From contig JAEOUA010000003.1 in the NCBI GenBank assembly GCA_016839555.1, forward strand, positions 62,001 to 126,000: a stretch of 64,000 nucleotides of DNA. The letters run 5' to 3'. The DNA comes from Promethearchaeota archaeon. Its GTDB lineage: Archaea > Asgardarchaeota > Lokiarchaeia > Sigyniarchaeales > SOKP01. The notes under the pieces were generated by a model. That model was not told the origin of the DNA and did no database searches. It saw only the letters and a program-made list of their open reading frames with translations. A program made the translations under genes and the position numbers. Shown here in pieces: positions 45,529-54,052 of the stretch. Numbering within the stretch: the stretch's first letter is position 1; the number at the start of each line of letters is the position of its first letter.

Positions 45529-45735
45529 ATGGGAAAAACAATACGCATCTGCCCAAAATGTAAAAAACCCTCATTAAAACCAGCCTATAATGTAAGTGGT
45601 TGGTTAGCCCCCGACATGTTTCGATGTGAAGAGTGTGGTTATATTGGTAATTTTTATTTGGAAGTGGAACCAGAAGAATATTTAAAATTTCAAAAGTATT
45701 TAAGAGATAAAGAAGAGGATGAACATTCTCAATAA
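45529..45735 (+). CDS. Small zinc-ribbon protein
   Basis: 68 residues. Two Cys pairs, CPKCKK near residue 8 and CEECGY near 34, form one zinc ribbon; the acidic tail LRDKEEDEHSQ follows. Short zinc ribbons of this type occur in archaea as adaptor or transcription-linked proteins, but no function is assigned. It is 58 bases upstream of the R15P isomerase gene on the same strand and could share its transcript. Confidence 0.65.
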   Translation: MGKTIRICPKCKKPSLKPAYNVSGWLAPDMFRCEECGYIGNFYLEVEPEEYLKFQKYLRDKEEDEHSQ

Positions 45736-45792
45736 AAAGAATATTATGTGTAAAATAAATAATAATATGTAAATAATAAAAGGAGTGAAAAA

Positions 45793-46746
45793 ATGGAAGT
45801 ATTATTGAAGAGAGCAGAAAAGATTAGATCTTTAGAGATTCAAGGAGCAACTAATACTGCATTAAGTGCAATTGAATTTCTCAGCGAATATGCTAAAACT
45901 ATTAAATGCACTACATTAGATGAATGCATAATGAAGTTAAAAGAAGCAAAACAAATTTTAGAACAAACTCGTCCCACGGAACCTGCGATGCAAAATGGAT
46001 TGAACTTTATAATGAACAAGTTAAAAAAATGTAAAGGAGATATCTGCATTGAAGATGTTCCAAGAAAGATTGAAAGTTTTGAAGAGGATTATAAAGCGCT
46101 CATATTAAATGCTAAAAAAAAGATTGCGGAAATCGGGGCAAATAGAATACCGAAGATTCTCAAAAAAACGGAGTATAAAGATGATTTCGTGGTTATGACT
46201 CATTGTCATAGCTCCGTCGTTACTGGCATACTATTAAAAGCAAAAGAACAAGGAAAAACTTTCCGAGTCATTAATACCGAAACTCAACCGAAATTACAAG
46301 GCCGAAAAACAGCTAAAGAATTATTAGACGCAGGAATAGAGGTTCTTCATATTGTGGATAGTGCTATGCGATGGGCTGTAAGTACATATCAAGTAGATTT
46401 AATCATTATCGGAGCAGACTCAATAACATCCGAAGGAACGGTATTGAACAAAATTGGATCACGATTACTTGCTTTGGTTGCACATGAAGAGCATGTACCA
46501 TTTTATGTGGCATCTCCTTTATTAAAATATCAACCTTTAACAACAGTAGGATTTTTAGAAGAGATTGAGACACGTCCATCTGATGAAGTATGGAAAGATC
46601 CTCCAAAAAATTTAAGAGTGTTAAATCCCGCGTTTGAGACCGTTAGTAGACGCTACATTGATGGTTTAATTACAGAGGCGGGAATTTTTGCCAGCTCACA
46701 TGCTCATTGGTATTTTTCAAGACTCTATCCCGATTTAGTAGAATAA
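45793..46746 (+). CDS. Ribose-1,5-bisphosphate isomerase (eIF2B-like family)
   Basis: 317 residues of the eIF2B alpha-like isomerase family. N-terminal helical domain (SLEIQGATNTALSAIEFL), then VMTHCHSSVVTGILLKAKEQ, RVINTETQPKLQGRKTAKEL, IIIGADSITSEGTVLNKIGS and FYVASPLLKYQPLT, with catalytic Cys (HCHSS) and Asp (GADSI) as in archaeal R15P isomerase. It turns ribose-1,5-bisphosphate into ribulose-1,5-bisphosphate in the AMP salvage pathway. The next gene, convergent, is the RuBisCO that consumes the product, which strengthens the assignment over other eIF2B-like roles such as methylthioribose-1-phosphate isomerase. A good RBS (AGGAG) lies at 45780-45784. Confidence 0.9.
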   Translation: MEVLLKRAEKIRSLEIQGATNTALSAIEFLSEYAKTIKCTTLDECIMKLKEAKQILEQTRPTEPAMQNGLNFIMNKLKKCKGDICIEDVPRKIESFEEDYKALILNAKKKIAEIGANRIPKILKKTEYKDDFVVMTHCHSSVVTGILLKAKEQGKTFRVINTETQPKLQGRKTAKELLDAGIEVLHIVDSAMRWAVSTYQVDLIIIGADSITSEGTVLNKIGSRLLALVAHEEHVPFYVASPLLKYQPLTTVGFLEEIETRPSDEVWKDPPKNLRVLNPAFETVSRRYIDGLITEAGIFASSHAHWYFSRLYPDLVE

Positions 46747-46788
46747 TTCCAACAATTTATCAATGAATAGTAAAGTTAAGTGCTAATT

Positions 46789-48081
46789 TTAAACGTTTAT
46801 AGTATATTTCCCCCATTTTTCAAAAGCGCGGGTTAATTCCTTAACAAATTTTGAATATTCTCTTAGATCAATATTATTGAGAGTAGCATCAAGCGCTTGT
46901 CTAATTGCTTTAGCTCCTGCCTCAGTTCCGTCTGGGTGTCCATGTGTGCCTCCGCCAAACTGAAAAACCATATCTTTGCCAAGAGTTTCAATTAATTCAG
47001 GTATATCTAAGGGATTTAATCCTCCGGATGCTACGGGTAAGATAGGTTTTAATCCATACCAATTCTGAGATAAAAGATTTTTATTATTTCCATGAATCTG
47101 TTGTTCAGTAATTTCTTTATTAATATTCAATACTTCCTTTTTCCCACCTTTCATTTTTCCCACAATTGTACCGGTATGGAGCTGATCTACGCCAATCAAT
47201 CTCATTAATTTGGCTAACACCAACATTGTAATTCCATGTTCTTTTACTCTGGTAAAAGCAGCATGCATTGCTCTATGAGCATGAATTGCCAAATCCATAG
47301 TATCGAGATAATCTCGCATTTCCATCATAGCTGAGAATCCTGTTGTGAAAATGTCAATCATTACATATCTCCCACCACGTTCCTTCACGTAATCTGCTCT
47401 TTCTTTCATCGTGCTCACTTTTGCCGTTATATTTGGCATATAAAATTTTTTTTCTCCCGTTTTATCCTCAATCTGATCTCTTACAGTGAGAGTTTTATCG
47501 ACACGTTCCTCGAAATTATTAAATTTCATATTTGTCAAATTTTCATCATCTTTTACGATATCAAGCCCTCCGCGCCAGGCATCTCCACAAACTTTTGCAT
47601 GTTCCTTCTCGTTTAATCCAACTTTCGGTTTAACAATAGTACCCAGCAATGGTCTATTGGAAATTTTAGTTAATTTTCTAATACCTTTTATACCAAATTT
47701 GGGACCTTTATAGGAATTTACTATATCTTCAGGAAAATCGATATCTAATAACCTTAAACTGTGGAGTTTCTTCATTCCAAAAATATTCCCCGCAATCGCA
47801 CTTAAAATTTGAGAGATATTATCCATCTCAAATAATTCTTCAGTATAAGCGATTTTAACAATATGATTTTTTTCATCTATATAAAACACAAAGGGCTTAA
47901 GTTTTCGAGTAATTTCTTTATACATAGTTGAGATTTCTGTCCAAGTGCCTATGGAACTTTCTTTTGCTATTTCCATACACGCATGTTGTAAATCTTTGCA
48001 CTCTGGAGCTTTATCTACATAATACATAGCGATTAAATCTTTCGAGGTTGGTTCATAGTTTAAATCAACATAATCTACCAT
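46789..48081 (-). CDS. rbcL: Ribulose-1,5-bisphosphate carboxylase, archaeal type III
   Basis: 430 residues, large-chain-like, no small subunit gene. All key active-site residues are kept: IVKPKVGL (substrate Lys), GGLDIVKDDENL (carbamylated Lys, Asp, Glu), AHRAMHAAF (His), GTIVGKMKGGKK (loop 6 Lys), VASGGLNPLDIPE (Ser) and FQFGGGTHGHPDGTEAGAKA. The GTHGHPDG form and the overall length are those of archaeal type III enzymes, which act in AMP/nucleoside degradation and fix CO2 to yield two 3-phosphoglycerate. It is tail to tail with R15P isomerase. AMP phosphorylase, the first enzyme of the pathway, is not in the window. The product enters the phosphoglycerate mutase step. Confidence 0.94.
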   Translation of the reverse strand: MVDYVDLNYEPTSKDLIAMYYVDKAPECKDLQHACMEIAKESSIGTWTEISTMYKEITRKLKPFVFYIDEKNHIVKIAYTEELFEMDNISQILSAIAGNIFGMKKLHSLRLLDIDFPEDIVNSYKGPKFGIKGIRKLTKISNRPLLGTIVKPKVGLNEKEHAKVCGDAWRGGLDIVKDDENLTNMKFNNFEERVDKTLTVRDQIEDKTGEKKFYMPNITAKVSTMKERADYVKERGGRYVMIDIFTTGFSAMMEMRDYLDTMDLAIHAHRAMHAAFTRVKEHGITMLVLAKLMRLIGVDQLHTGTIVGKMKGGKKEVLNINKEITEQQIHGNNKNLLSQNWYGLKPILPVASGGLNPLDIPELIETLGKDMVFQFGGGTHGHPDGTEAGAKAIRQALDATLNNIDLREYSKFVKELTRAFEKWGKYTINV

Positions 48082-48196
48082 TCCATATACTCCTTTAAAT
48101 TACTATTAATTAATTGAAATTTTAAGAATATTTTATTACTTTAATTTAAGAAATCATAAATAATATATAATATTTTTAATTCATTCTAGTTAATAA

Positions 48197-48517
48197 GTGA
48201 GTTTATCTATGAGTACTGAAACGAAAACTATTACTATTGATATAAGAGAGCTAAGTTTTAAAAAGGATCAATATGTACAAGATTTAATAGTATTTTTAAA
48301 AGAACAATTACCTCAATTGGAGATTGAACGAAAGGGCAATGAATTAGAAGTTCTTATGCCAAATCAGTTATCCAATAGAGCAATCAAATTAAGAATTAAA
48401 AAATATTTATATAAAAATAATTTGAAGGAAGACTTTCGTCCTATCTCTAATAGCGGAAAAAAAGAAGGATATATGGTGAAACTTCGGAAAGTTTTTGAAA
48501 CTTCTTATACATATTAA
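48197..48517 (+). CDS. Eukaryote-type ribosomal protein eL22
   Basis: 106 residues from GTG at 48197, or 102 from the ATG at 48209 (MSTETKTITIDIREL), which is preferable. The segment LSNRAIKLRIKKYLYKNNLK followed by EDFRPISNS matches the conserved core of eukaryotic eL22 (FSKRYLKYLTKKYLKKNNL then RDWLRVVANS). The N-terminal strand FLKEQLPQLEIERKGNELEV also fits. eL22 binds 23S/28S rRNA at the exit side of the large subunit and was long thought eukaryote-only, then found in Asgard archaea. The 3' end overlaps the start of the CitG-like gene by 23 bases. Confidence 0.8.
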   Translation: MSLSMSTETKTITIDIRELSFKKDQYVQDLIVFLKEQLPQLEIERKGNELEVLMPNQLSNRAIKLRIKKYLYKNNLKEDFRPISNSGKKEGYMVKLRKVFETSYTY

Positions 48518-49526
48518 TAATTTATTTATAAATTTATTTAAAATATTTTCTATCTTGCCTTTTAAAGAATATTCAAAGCTTGTTGTAAAGACTATTGAAG
48601 ATATTATAAGATGCACAACATTATCAAGTCTTTTAGAAGTATCTGGGTGGCCGAAACCTGGGAATGTCCATCGTACTCATGATTTTAAAAATACGCGTTT
48701 TGAGCATTTTTTAGCCGCAGTGGCTGTTATACAACCTAATTTTTTTAAATTTTGTAAGAGAATTCAAAATAATTCTATAATTCACCAAAATAATTTAAGT
48801 TATGTGCACTTAGGGAAGTTTTTCAAGGATGCTGCTAAAAGGATGATGGAATGGCAAAAAGGTGGAAATGTTATATTAGGACATATCTTAATATTAGCCC
48901 CTTTAGTTGCTGCAACTGTTATTTGTTTGCAAGATGAAAATTTAGATATAAAATATTTTAAAAAAGTATTAAAAAAAATAATTGAAGATACAACCGTTCA
49001 AGACACATTAGATTTATATGAAGCAATAAATTTATGTAATCCTGGCGGGCTTGGAAAAGTAGAGCGATATGATCTAACAGATAAAAATGCCATTCATCAA
49101 ATTCAAAAAGATAAAATTACCCTCCAGCAAATTTTTAATATATCGCAAACTTATGATTTAATAAGCAGCGAATACTCATCGGTATATAATATTATTCTAA
49201 ATGAGGGGTTGCCTTATTATTATGAGGTTTTTAATCAAAGCAACGACATAAATATCTCAACTGTTCATACATTTTTATATATCTTAGAAAACCACTATGA
49301 TACCTTAATTATCAGGAAAGCAGGTCTAAATTTGGCACGAGAAATTTCAGAAAATGCATCTAAAATCTTAAAGGTTGGAGGATTAACCACTAATAAAGGC
49401 AAAAAATTATTAATGGAAATGGATAATAATTTGCAAAGCCATGAAGGAAAACTTAATCCAGGAACAACTGCTGATCTCATTGCCGGTATCATCTTTTGTG
49501 CCCTCATTTTTGGATTAAAATTTTAA
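48495..49526 (+). CDS. CitG/MdcB-like triphosphoribosyl-dephospho-CoA synthase family protein
   Basis: 343 residues. Family motifs: LLEVSGWPKPGNVHRTHDF near the start (P-K-P-G-N), FEHFLAAVAVIQPNF, GNVILGHILILAPLVAA, AINLCNPGGLGKVERYDL, and SHEGKLNPGTTADLIAGIIF at the end. In bacteria CitG makes the prosthetic group precursor of citrate lyase or malonate decarboxylase; archaeal members have no such partner near by and are thought to act on a different nucleotide or cofactor. The TTG at 48495 is the listed start; the true one is uncertain because the first 30 residues are not conserved. It is coupled to eL22 by overlap. Confidence 0.78.
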   Translation: MKLLIHINNLFINLFKIFSILPFKEYSKLVVKTIEDIIRCTTLSSLLEVSGWPKPGNVHRTHDFKNTRFEHFLAAVAVIQPNFFKFCKRIQNNSIIHQNNLSYVHLGKFFKDAAKRMMEWQKGGNVILGHILILAPLVAATVICLQDENLDIKYFKKVLKKIIEDTTVQDTLDLYEAINLCNPGGLGKVERYDLTDKNAIHQIQKDKITLQQIFNISQTYDLISSEYSSVYNIILNEGLPYYYEVFNQSNDINISTVHTFLYILENHYDTLIIRKAGLNLAREISENASKILKVGGLTTNKGKKLLMEMDNNLQSHEGKLNPGTTADLIAGIIFCALIFGLKF

Positions 49527-49604
49527 TCGAATAAAAAAACATGAATATAAAAAAAGAATTAATGAATGAAAAATTAAAGAAGTTAACCTAAATTTCCGTG
49601 ATAT

Positions 49605-49952
49605 ATGGTGGAATTCTGTCCAGAATGTGGAAGCCTTATGCTTCCGTCTAAACAAGATGGGAAAAAAGTCTTTAAATGCAAATGTGGATATATTAAACCA
49701 TTTTCAGAAGAAAAATCTGAAGCATACAAATTAAGACAGAAAATCAAAAACGAAGAGAAACCAATCTCTACTAAAGAAATCTTAGAATGGAAAGAAAAAA
49801 ATCTTCAGTCCGCACTTAAAGATTTTAGATGTCCTAACTGTGGATATGATAAATGCTCCTTAAAGACAATGCAAACAAGGAGTGCAGATGAAGGTATGAC
49901 ACATTTTATAATTTGTTTGAAATGTGGTAGAATGATTAAAATAGGTTCTTAG
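49605..49952 (+). CDS. Transcription elongation factor TFS (TFIIS/RPB9-like)
   Basis: 115 residues. The N-terminal zinc ribbon has CPECGSL and CKCGY; the C-terminal TFIIS-type ribbon has CPNCGYDKC and CLKCGR, with MQTRSADEGMTHF between. The acidic pair D-E of that loop reaches the RNA polymerase active site and stimulates RNA cleavage of backtracked complexes. This fits archaeal TFS, with complete zinc ligands and an active DE pair. It is 78 bases downstream of the CitG-like gene. Confidence 0.92.
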   Translation: MVEFCPECGSLMLPSKQDGKKVFKCKCGYIKPFSEEKSEAYKLRQKIKNEEKPISTKEILEWKEKNLQSALKDFRCPNCGYDKCSLKTMQTRSADEGMTHFIICLKCGRMIKIGS

Positions 49953-50043
49953 ACTTTTTCTAAAAATTTTAATTTCAATAGAAAAGATTATAATCCTTAT
50001 ATTTTATCAATTTATTATTATTAGAATAATAAAATTGATCTTT

Positions 50044-50343
50044 TTAATGATTAAATAGTTTATGTTGTATTTCTTCTTTATCTATATTTTTATAAAAATT
50101 AATTTCAATTATTTTTTCTTGATTTTTCAAACCAGCGAGAAAAGTAATCTGTGATGATGAAATGCTCAATTTTTTTTTGAAAAGATGTATCAATTCTTTA
50201 TTTGCTTTATTCTTTTTAGCTTTAGATTTAAGTGAAACGGCTAAAAAATCACCATCTTGTTCAATTTTCTGGTGATAAGAATTTGGTTTTACATATAAAT
50301 TTAAGATATAGTTTTTATCAGATTTTTTTTCAATAAAATTCAT
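50044..50343 (-). CDS. DUF167 (YggU/UPF0235) family protein
   Basis: 99 residues. The pattern VKPNSYHQKI, FLAVSLKSKAKKNKANKELI and ITFLAGLKNQEKIIEI is that of the DUF167 family, a small alpha/beta fold of unknown role found across life. It is 24 bases downstream of the RecJ-like gene in the same direction, so probably co-transcribed with it. Confidence 0.82.
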   Translation of the reverse strand: MNFIEKKSDKNYILNLYVKPNSYHQKIEQDGDFLAVSLKSKAKKNKANKELIHLFKKKLSISSSQITFLAGLKNQEKIIEINFYKNIDKEEIQHKLFNH

Positions 50344-50367
50344 TTATTCCCCTCGTTTATAATAAAA

Positions 50368-51753
50368 TTAGATATATTGTTCGATATTCTGTTTTAATCG
50401 CTTATAAGAGGGAGTGGATAAACGTATTCCACCTGCTAATTTATGTCCCCCACCAGTACCTCCTAATTCCCTTTTAATATTGCTTATAATTTTATTCACT
50501 CCCTTATAATCATTTTTCTTAAGAAATTTACGTGTGCATCTTATACTTAATTTAATGGTATGAGATTTCTTTTCTAAGCCTCCTAATAAGAGAATTTTGT
50601 AAGGATCCAATAATTCATTCACGGTACTAAAAGAAGCAGTATCCGACCAGTTACTTGGAGGAATTTCATCTCGAATTTTAATAAAAATTGCTTTTTCAGT
50701 CTCATATCGAGGTAATTCATTTGAGAGTATTTTAAGATTTTGTGCTAAATTAGTAATATATTCAGAATATACCTTTTTTGCATACCTTGTTATACTCTGT
50801 AATTGAATAATTGAAACGGCTGCACTAATATTCTTAAAACATAAAATATTTAATAGAAGGGCATGTTCAAATGCAAAACTTAACAATCCTCCTTTCTGAG
50901 GTAATATGGCATAATGCCCATAACTTTCAAAGCCTCCTTGTTTTTGGATTTGTTCAATTTCGTAAGGATCTAAGTTTTTCACTTCTTTTTTTGGATTTAT
51001 ATTTAGTCCATTTAGAAAGGTTTGAATTTTAACATTAGATTCTCCCCCTAATCCTGGAATAAAAGGTAAAATACTATATTTTAATCCATTTAATATTGAG
51101 TTATGCATACTCCCAAATAAGATCAAGCCCTCTTTATCTTCAAAAATTTCTTCAGCTAATAATTCTTGATAAATTTCTTTATTAAATGATTTCAATTTGT
51201 CCATAGATTTTAAAGAATCACCAGCAATTCCAATAATCGCCAACCATCCTTGCTTTATAATTTGAGGATATAGTTTCTTCACAAACATATAGGTTAATGT
51301 CGCACCTGCGATGTGTTCAAGTCCATCAAATCCATAAAGAGTAGGATTAATAAAACTTAAATTATCGGGGTGTGAAGTTATATCAGTATCAGTCTCTACT
51401 TCATGATGATCCAAGATAAAAAACATTTCATTCCTTTTTTCTATTATTGGAATTAATTCAGAAAGGTTAGAGCCCACATCTGTAAAAATATAAGCCATTT
51501 TATCAGTATTTCTTTTTGAAAGAATCCCTTCCAAATAGCTTTTCCATGAGACTGATCTATTATAAATAAAATAATCATAATCCAGATTCATTCTATATAA
51601 TAAATTTTGCATCAATTGAAGGCAAGAGATACCATCCGCGTCATTATGAGATATTATAATTACTTTATTGAAATAAGATGATAAATCAGCAAAACGATTA
51701 ACAGCATTATCAAGTACATTTAAAAACTTACTTCTATCTTGCTTATTATTCAT
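50368..51753 (-). CDS. DHH-family RecJ-like exonuclease
   Basis: 461 residues. Motifs of archaeal DHH phosphoesterases: VIIISHNDADGISCLQLMQ (motif I, with D-x-D), YIFTDVGSNLSE (motif II), FFILDHHEVETD (DHH), then a later DHHA1 domain with GGTGGGHKLAGGIRL. Archaeal relatives are RecJ-like nucleases, some bound to GINS and related to Cdc45. Without clear GINS partners here, a nucleic-acid or oligonucleotide exonuclease role is assigned only by family. The DUF167 gene follows closely. Confidence 0.88.
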   Translation of the reverse strand: MNNKQDRSKFLNVLDNAVNRFADLSSYFNKVIIISHNDADGISCLQLMQNLLYRMNLDYDYFIYNRSVSWKSYLEGILSKRNTDKMAYIFTDVGSNLSELIPIIEKRNEMFFILDHHEVETDTDITSHPDNLSFINPTLYGFDGLEHIAGATLTYMFVKKLYPQIIKQGWLAIIGIAGDSLKSMDKLKSFNKEIYQELLAEEIFEDKEGLILFGSMHNSILNGLKYSILPFIPGLGGESNVKIQTFLNGLNINPKKEVKNLDPYEIEQIQKQGGFESYGHYAILPQKGGLLSFAFEHALLLNILCFKNISAAVSIIQLQSITRYAKKVYSEYITNLAQNLKILSNELPRYETEKAIFIKIRDEIPPSNWSDTASFSTVNELLDPYKILLLGGLEKKSHTIKLSIRCTRKFLKKNDYKGVNKIISNIKRELGGTGGGHKLAGGIRLSTPSYKRLKQNIEQYI

Positions 51754-51984
51754 CCAAATCAGTAAAATTAATCTAAAAAGGTTTGATTTTTATAAAATAT
51801 GAAAAAACTTACAAAATCATCCTAAATTTCGATAGTTTTTCTCATTAAATACATTAAATTATTAATTGGAATCTGTAAGTTTAATTTTTCTCAAATATAT
51901 TTTAACTTTCTATGTTCTTATATTGTTATACAATTGACTAATTATATTTTTTATTAAATTGAAAAATGAAAACTTGAAAAATAA

Positions 51985-52008
51985 AAAATTAAAATTAAAA
52001 TTAAAATT
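51985..52008. repeat. Short (AAAATT)n direct repeat
   Basis: Four tandem copies of AAAATT lie about 30 bases before the start of the membrane-anchored secreted protein gene. It is low-complexity sequence in the 5' leader; a regulatory function is not shown. Confidence 0.45.
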
Positions 52009-52034
52009 TAAATAAATATTATTGAGTTTATAAA

Positions 52035-53738
52035 ATGATAAGTGAAATGAAGAAGAATCTTACAAAAAAGATTATTTATTTAATAATAATAGTTATATTA
52101 ATTTCAGTTTCATCTATTTTCCTTCTAATTCCTTTCTCTAAAAAGAATACTAATCTTTATTATTCATATCTGAATCAGAATAATTTAATCAATTCTAATT
52201 CATTTAGTGAAGAGGATTTTAGCTCCATCTTGGCAGAAGAAAAAAATGGTTTAGGGAGCATCTCCATTCAAAATATTTCTTATTATAAAAAAGGATTTAC
52301 AAATTATACTTCTCAATTAAAATATAAAAGAGTAAATGATGATATTTTAAATGAAACCTTAAATATTACGTATCTAGGAACTCAATTTAAGGGAGTGTTA
52401 ACAAACGCTACACGGGATTATCTCAAGAGTACTTTTATAGATCAGAATAAAATTGCTATTCTAATTAATGAAAGCCTTCAAATTTCTTTTGATAATAGTT
52501 CCGATGAGGATGGTCTAGCGGGATATCTTATTTATTTACCATGTTTAACTCCAATAGAAATAAATGAGATTTATATTAATAAAGGTGCAATAAGTTCCAT
52601 CGATTACGCAATTAAAGAAATAAAATGTTATCCCTTTATATATTTTAATTATTTTAACTTTTTAGGGCTGCAAACTAGTGGAACTTTTTCAATGGATATC
52701 ATATTTTCATATAATTTAACGTTAAAAAATTGGGAAGCTACTCAAATCAATTATGAGGATATAGTAGTCATTAACAAAGTTCAAAATATATCAGCAGATT
52801 ATGTTTATAATTTTGAGATAGTAGGAGAACAAATTATTGGAGACACTTCTATTGAAGGAACTGGTAAGGCATCTGACTTAAATGTGAGTTTGAAAATAAT
52901 CCCTTTTGATAGAACTCAATTAACGTATACAATCCTTAAATTAAATGGGAAAAATAAAAATATTAATAATTATACTTCTGATAACATAATTTATATCAAT
53001 CTTTCAGATTCGTTTCAAGCAAATAACAGCGAATTTTCATTAAGTTTTACAACAGAATTTAGAGTCCAATTTTATAACGCAGTTGATAAGACATGGGCGA
53101 TAGACAGACTAGTAGAAAATTTGTATATTAGGGAAAGGATTTATTTTCCCTCTATTACCGAGGGCCCAAGTCGCTTAGTTGTGAGATTCTCTTTTTCCGA
53201 ATCTACAATATTAGAAGAAGATATCATCGATTCTTATACTCAATTTGAAAGAGCAATCACCGAAATTAGTCCTGAGCAATTTGGTATTAAAATTATTACT
53301 CCTGTATTAGTTAAAGGTGAACTGGCATGTCCTATTGCTATTAAATATCAAGCAATCAGAAATTTTAGAATTATTATAAGAGATAATTTTGATGTACCCC
53401 TATCAGGATTAAATATTAAATTATTTTATAATAATAAACCATATGGAACATATATATCAAATAATAAAATTCAGCCCATTGCTCCTTTAACCACAAATAA
53501 GAATGGGGAGATTAATTTGGCTTTTCTACCTGATGGCTTTTATACAATTGCGATATATAAAGATGGCAATTTAGAGGCGGTAAAGACATTAAATACGAAT
53601 CAACCAGTATATGACTTTAAGACAGAAATTCCTCATATTCCTATTGTTGTTATCGTTTTTGGGTCTTTATCAATTCTAATAATTTGTATTGGAGTTATTT
53701 TTTATTTTAGAAATTATAAAGGAAATCTAAGAACTTGA
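52035..53738 (+). CDS. Large membrane-anchored extracytoplasmic protein, unknown
   Basis: 567 residues. N-terminal signal/anchor helix (IIYLIIIVILISVSSIFLLI), a large Asn/Ser-rich extracellular region with many potential N-glycosylation sites, and one C-terminal helix (IPIVVIVFGSLSILIICIGV) followed by a short basic tail. Residues about 460-535 (RIIIRDNFDVPLSGLNIKLF, GEINLAFLPDGFYTIAIYKD) look like a carboxypeptidase-regulatory-like/Ig-type beta-sandwich domain, as found in surface proteins. It may be an archaeal surface or cell-envelope protein. The small following gene overlaps its stop. Confidence 0.65.
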   Translation: MISEMKKNLTKKIIYLIIIVILISVSSIFLLIPFSKKNTNLYYSYLNQNNLINSNSFSEEDFSSILAEEKNGLGSISIQNISYYKKGFTNYTSQLKYKRVNDDILNETLNITYLGTQFKGVLTNATRDYLKSTFIDQNKIAILINESLQISFDNSSDEDGLAGYLIYLPCLTPIEINEIYINKGAISSIDYAIKEIKCYPFIYFNYFNFLGLQTSGTFSMDIIFSYNLTLKNWEATQINYEDIVVINKVQNISADYVYNFEIVGEQIIGDTSIEGTGKASDLNVSLKIIPFDRTQLTYTILKLNGKNKNINNYTSDNIIYINLSDSFQANNSEFSLSFTTEFRVQFYNAVDKTWAIDRLVENLYIRERIYFPSITEGPSRLVVRFSFSESTILEEDIIDSYTQFERAITEISPEQFGIKIITPVLVKGELACPIAIKYQAIRNFRIIIRDNFDVPLSGLNIKLFYNNKPYGTYISNNKIQPIAPLTTNKNGEINLAFLPDGFYTIAIYKDGNLEAVKTLNTNQPVYDFKTEIPHIPIVVIVFGSLSILIICIGVIFYFRNYKGNLRT

Positions 53739-54052
53739 TTGTCATATTCGTTGATAATATCGAAGATTTTGCATATTTTCTCCATAAAAGAATTATGGAT
53801 GAAATTTTTTATGAATTCAGAGAAAGGAAAAAGGATGAAGATCTTGGCAGCAAAACTGAAACAGAAGTGATATTTCACTTTCTTAGTAAGGTAGAATCTT
53901 CTTTAATTCTTTACGAAACAAAATTAATATTATCATCCCAAAATGAGGAGCAATTAATTAACCAAGCTCAAGAAATATTAAATAAGGTAGATAATTCTAT
54001 TAAATTTGTGAGAGGAAAAATTAGAGAGATTTTTTTATCTTACTCCTTATGA
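53735..54052 (+). CDS. Small helical protein, unknown
   Basis: 105 residues starting from TTG at 53735, overlapping the preceding gene by four bases. Largely helical (ILYETKLILSSQNEEQLINQ, AQEILNKVDNSIKFVRGKI). No family recognised. The tail overlaps the aIF2 gamma gene by 13 bases tail to tail. Coupling to the secreted protein suggests it may be a cytosolic partner; that is only positional. Confidence 0.5.
   Translation: MIVIFVDNIEDFAYFLHKRIMDEIFYEFRERKKDEDLGSKTETEVIFHFLSKVESSLILYETKLILSSQNEEQLINQAQEILNKVDNSIKFVRGKIREIFLSYSL

Noticed and set aside
53735..54052. Possible Pcc1 (KEOPS) small subunit
   Set aside because: Size is right, but the strand-helix pattern and the conserved Arg of Pcc1 are not visible, so it was left as unknown.
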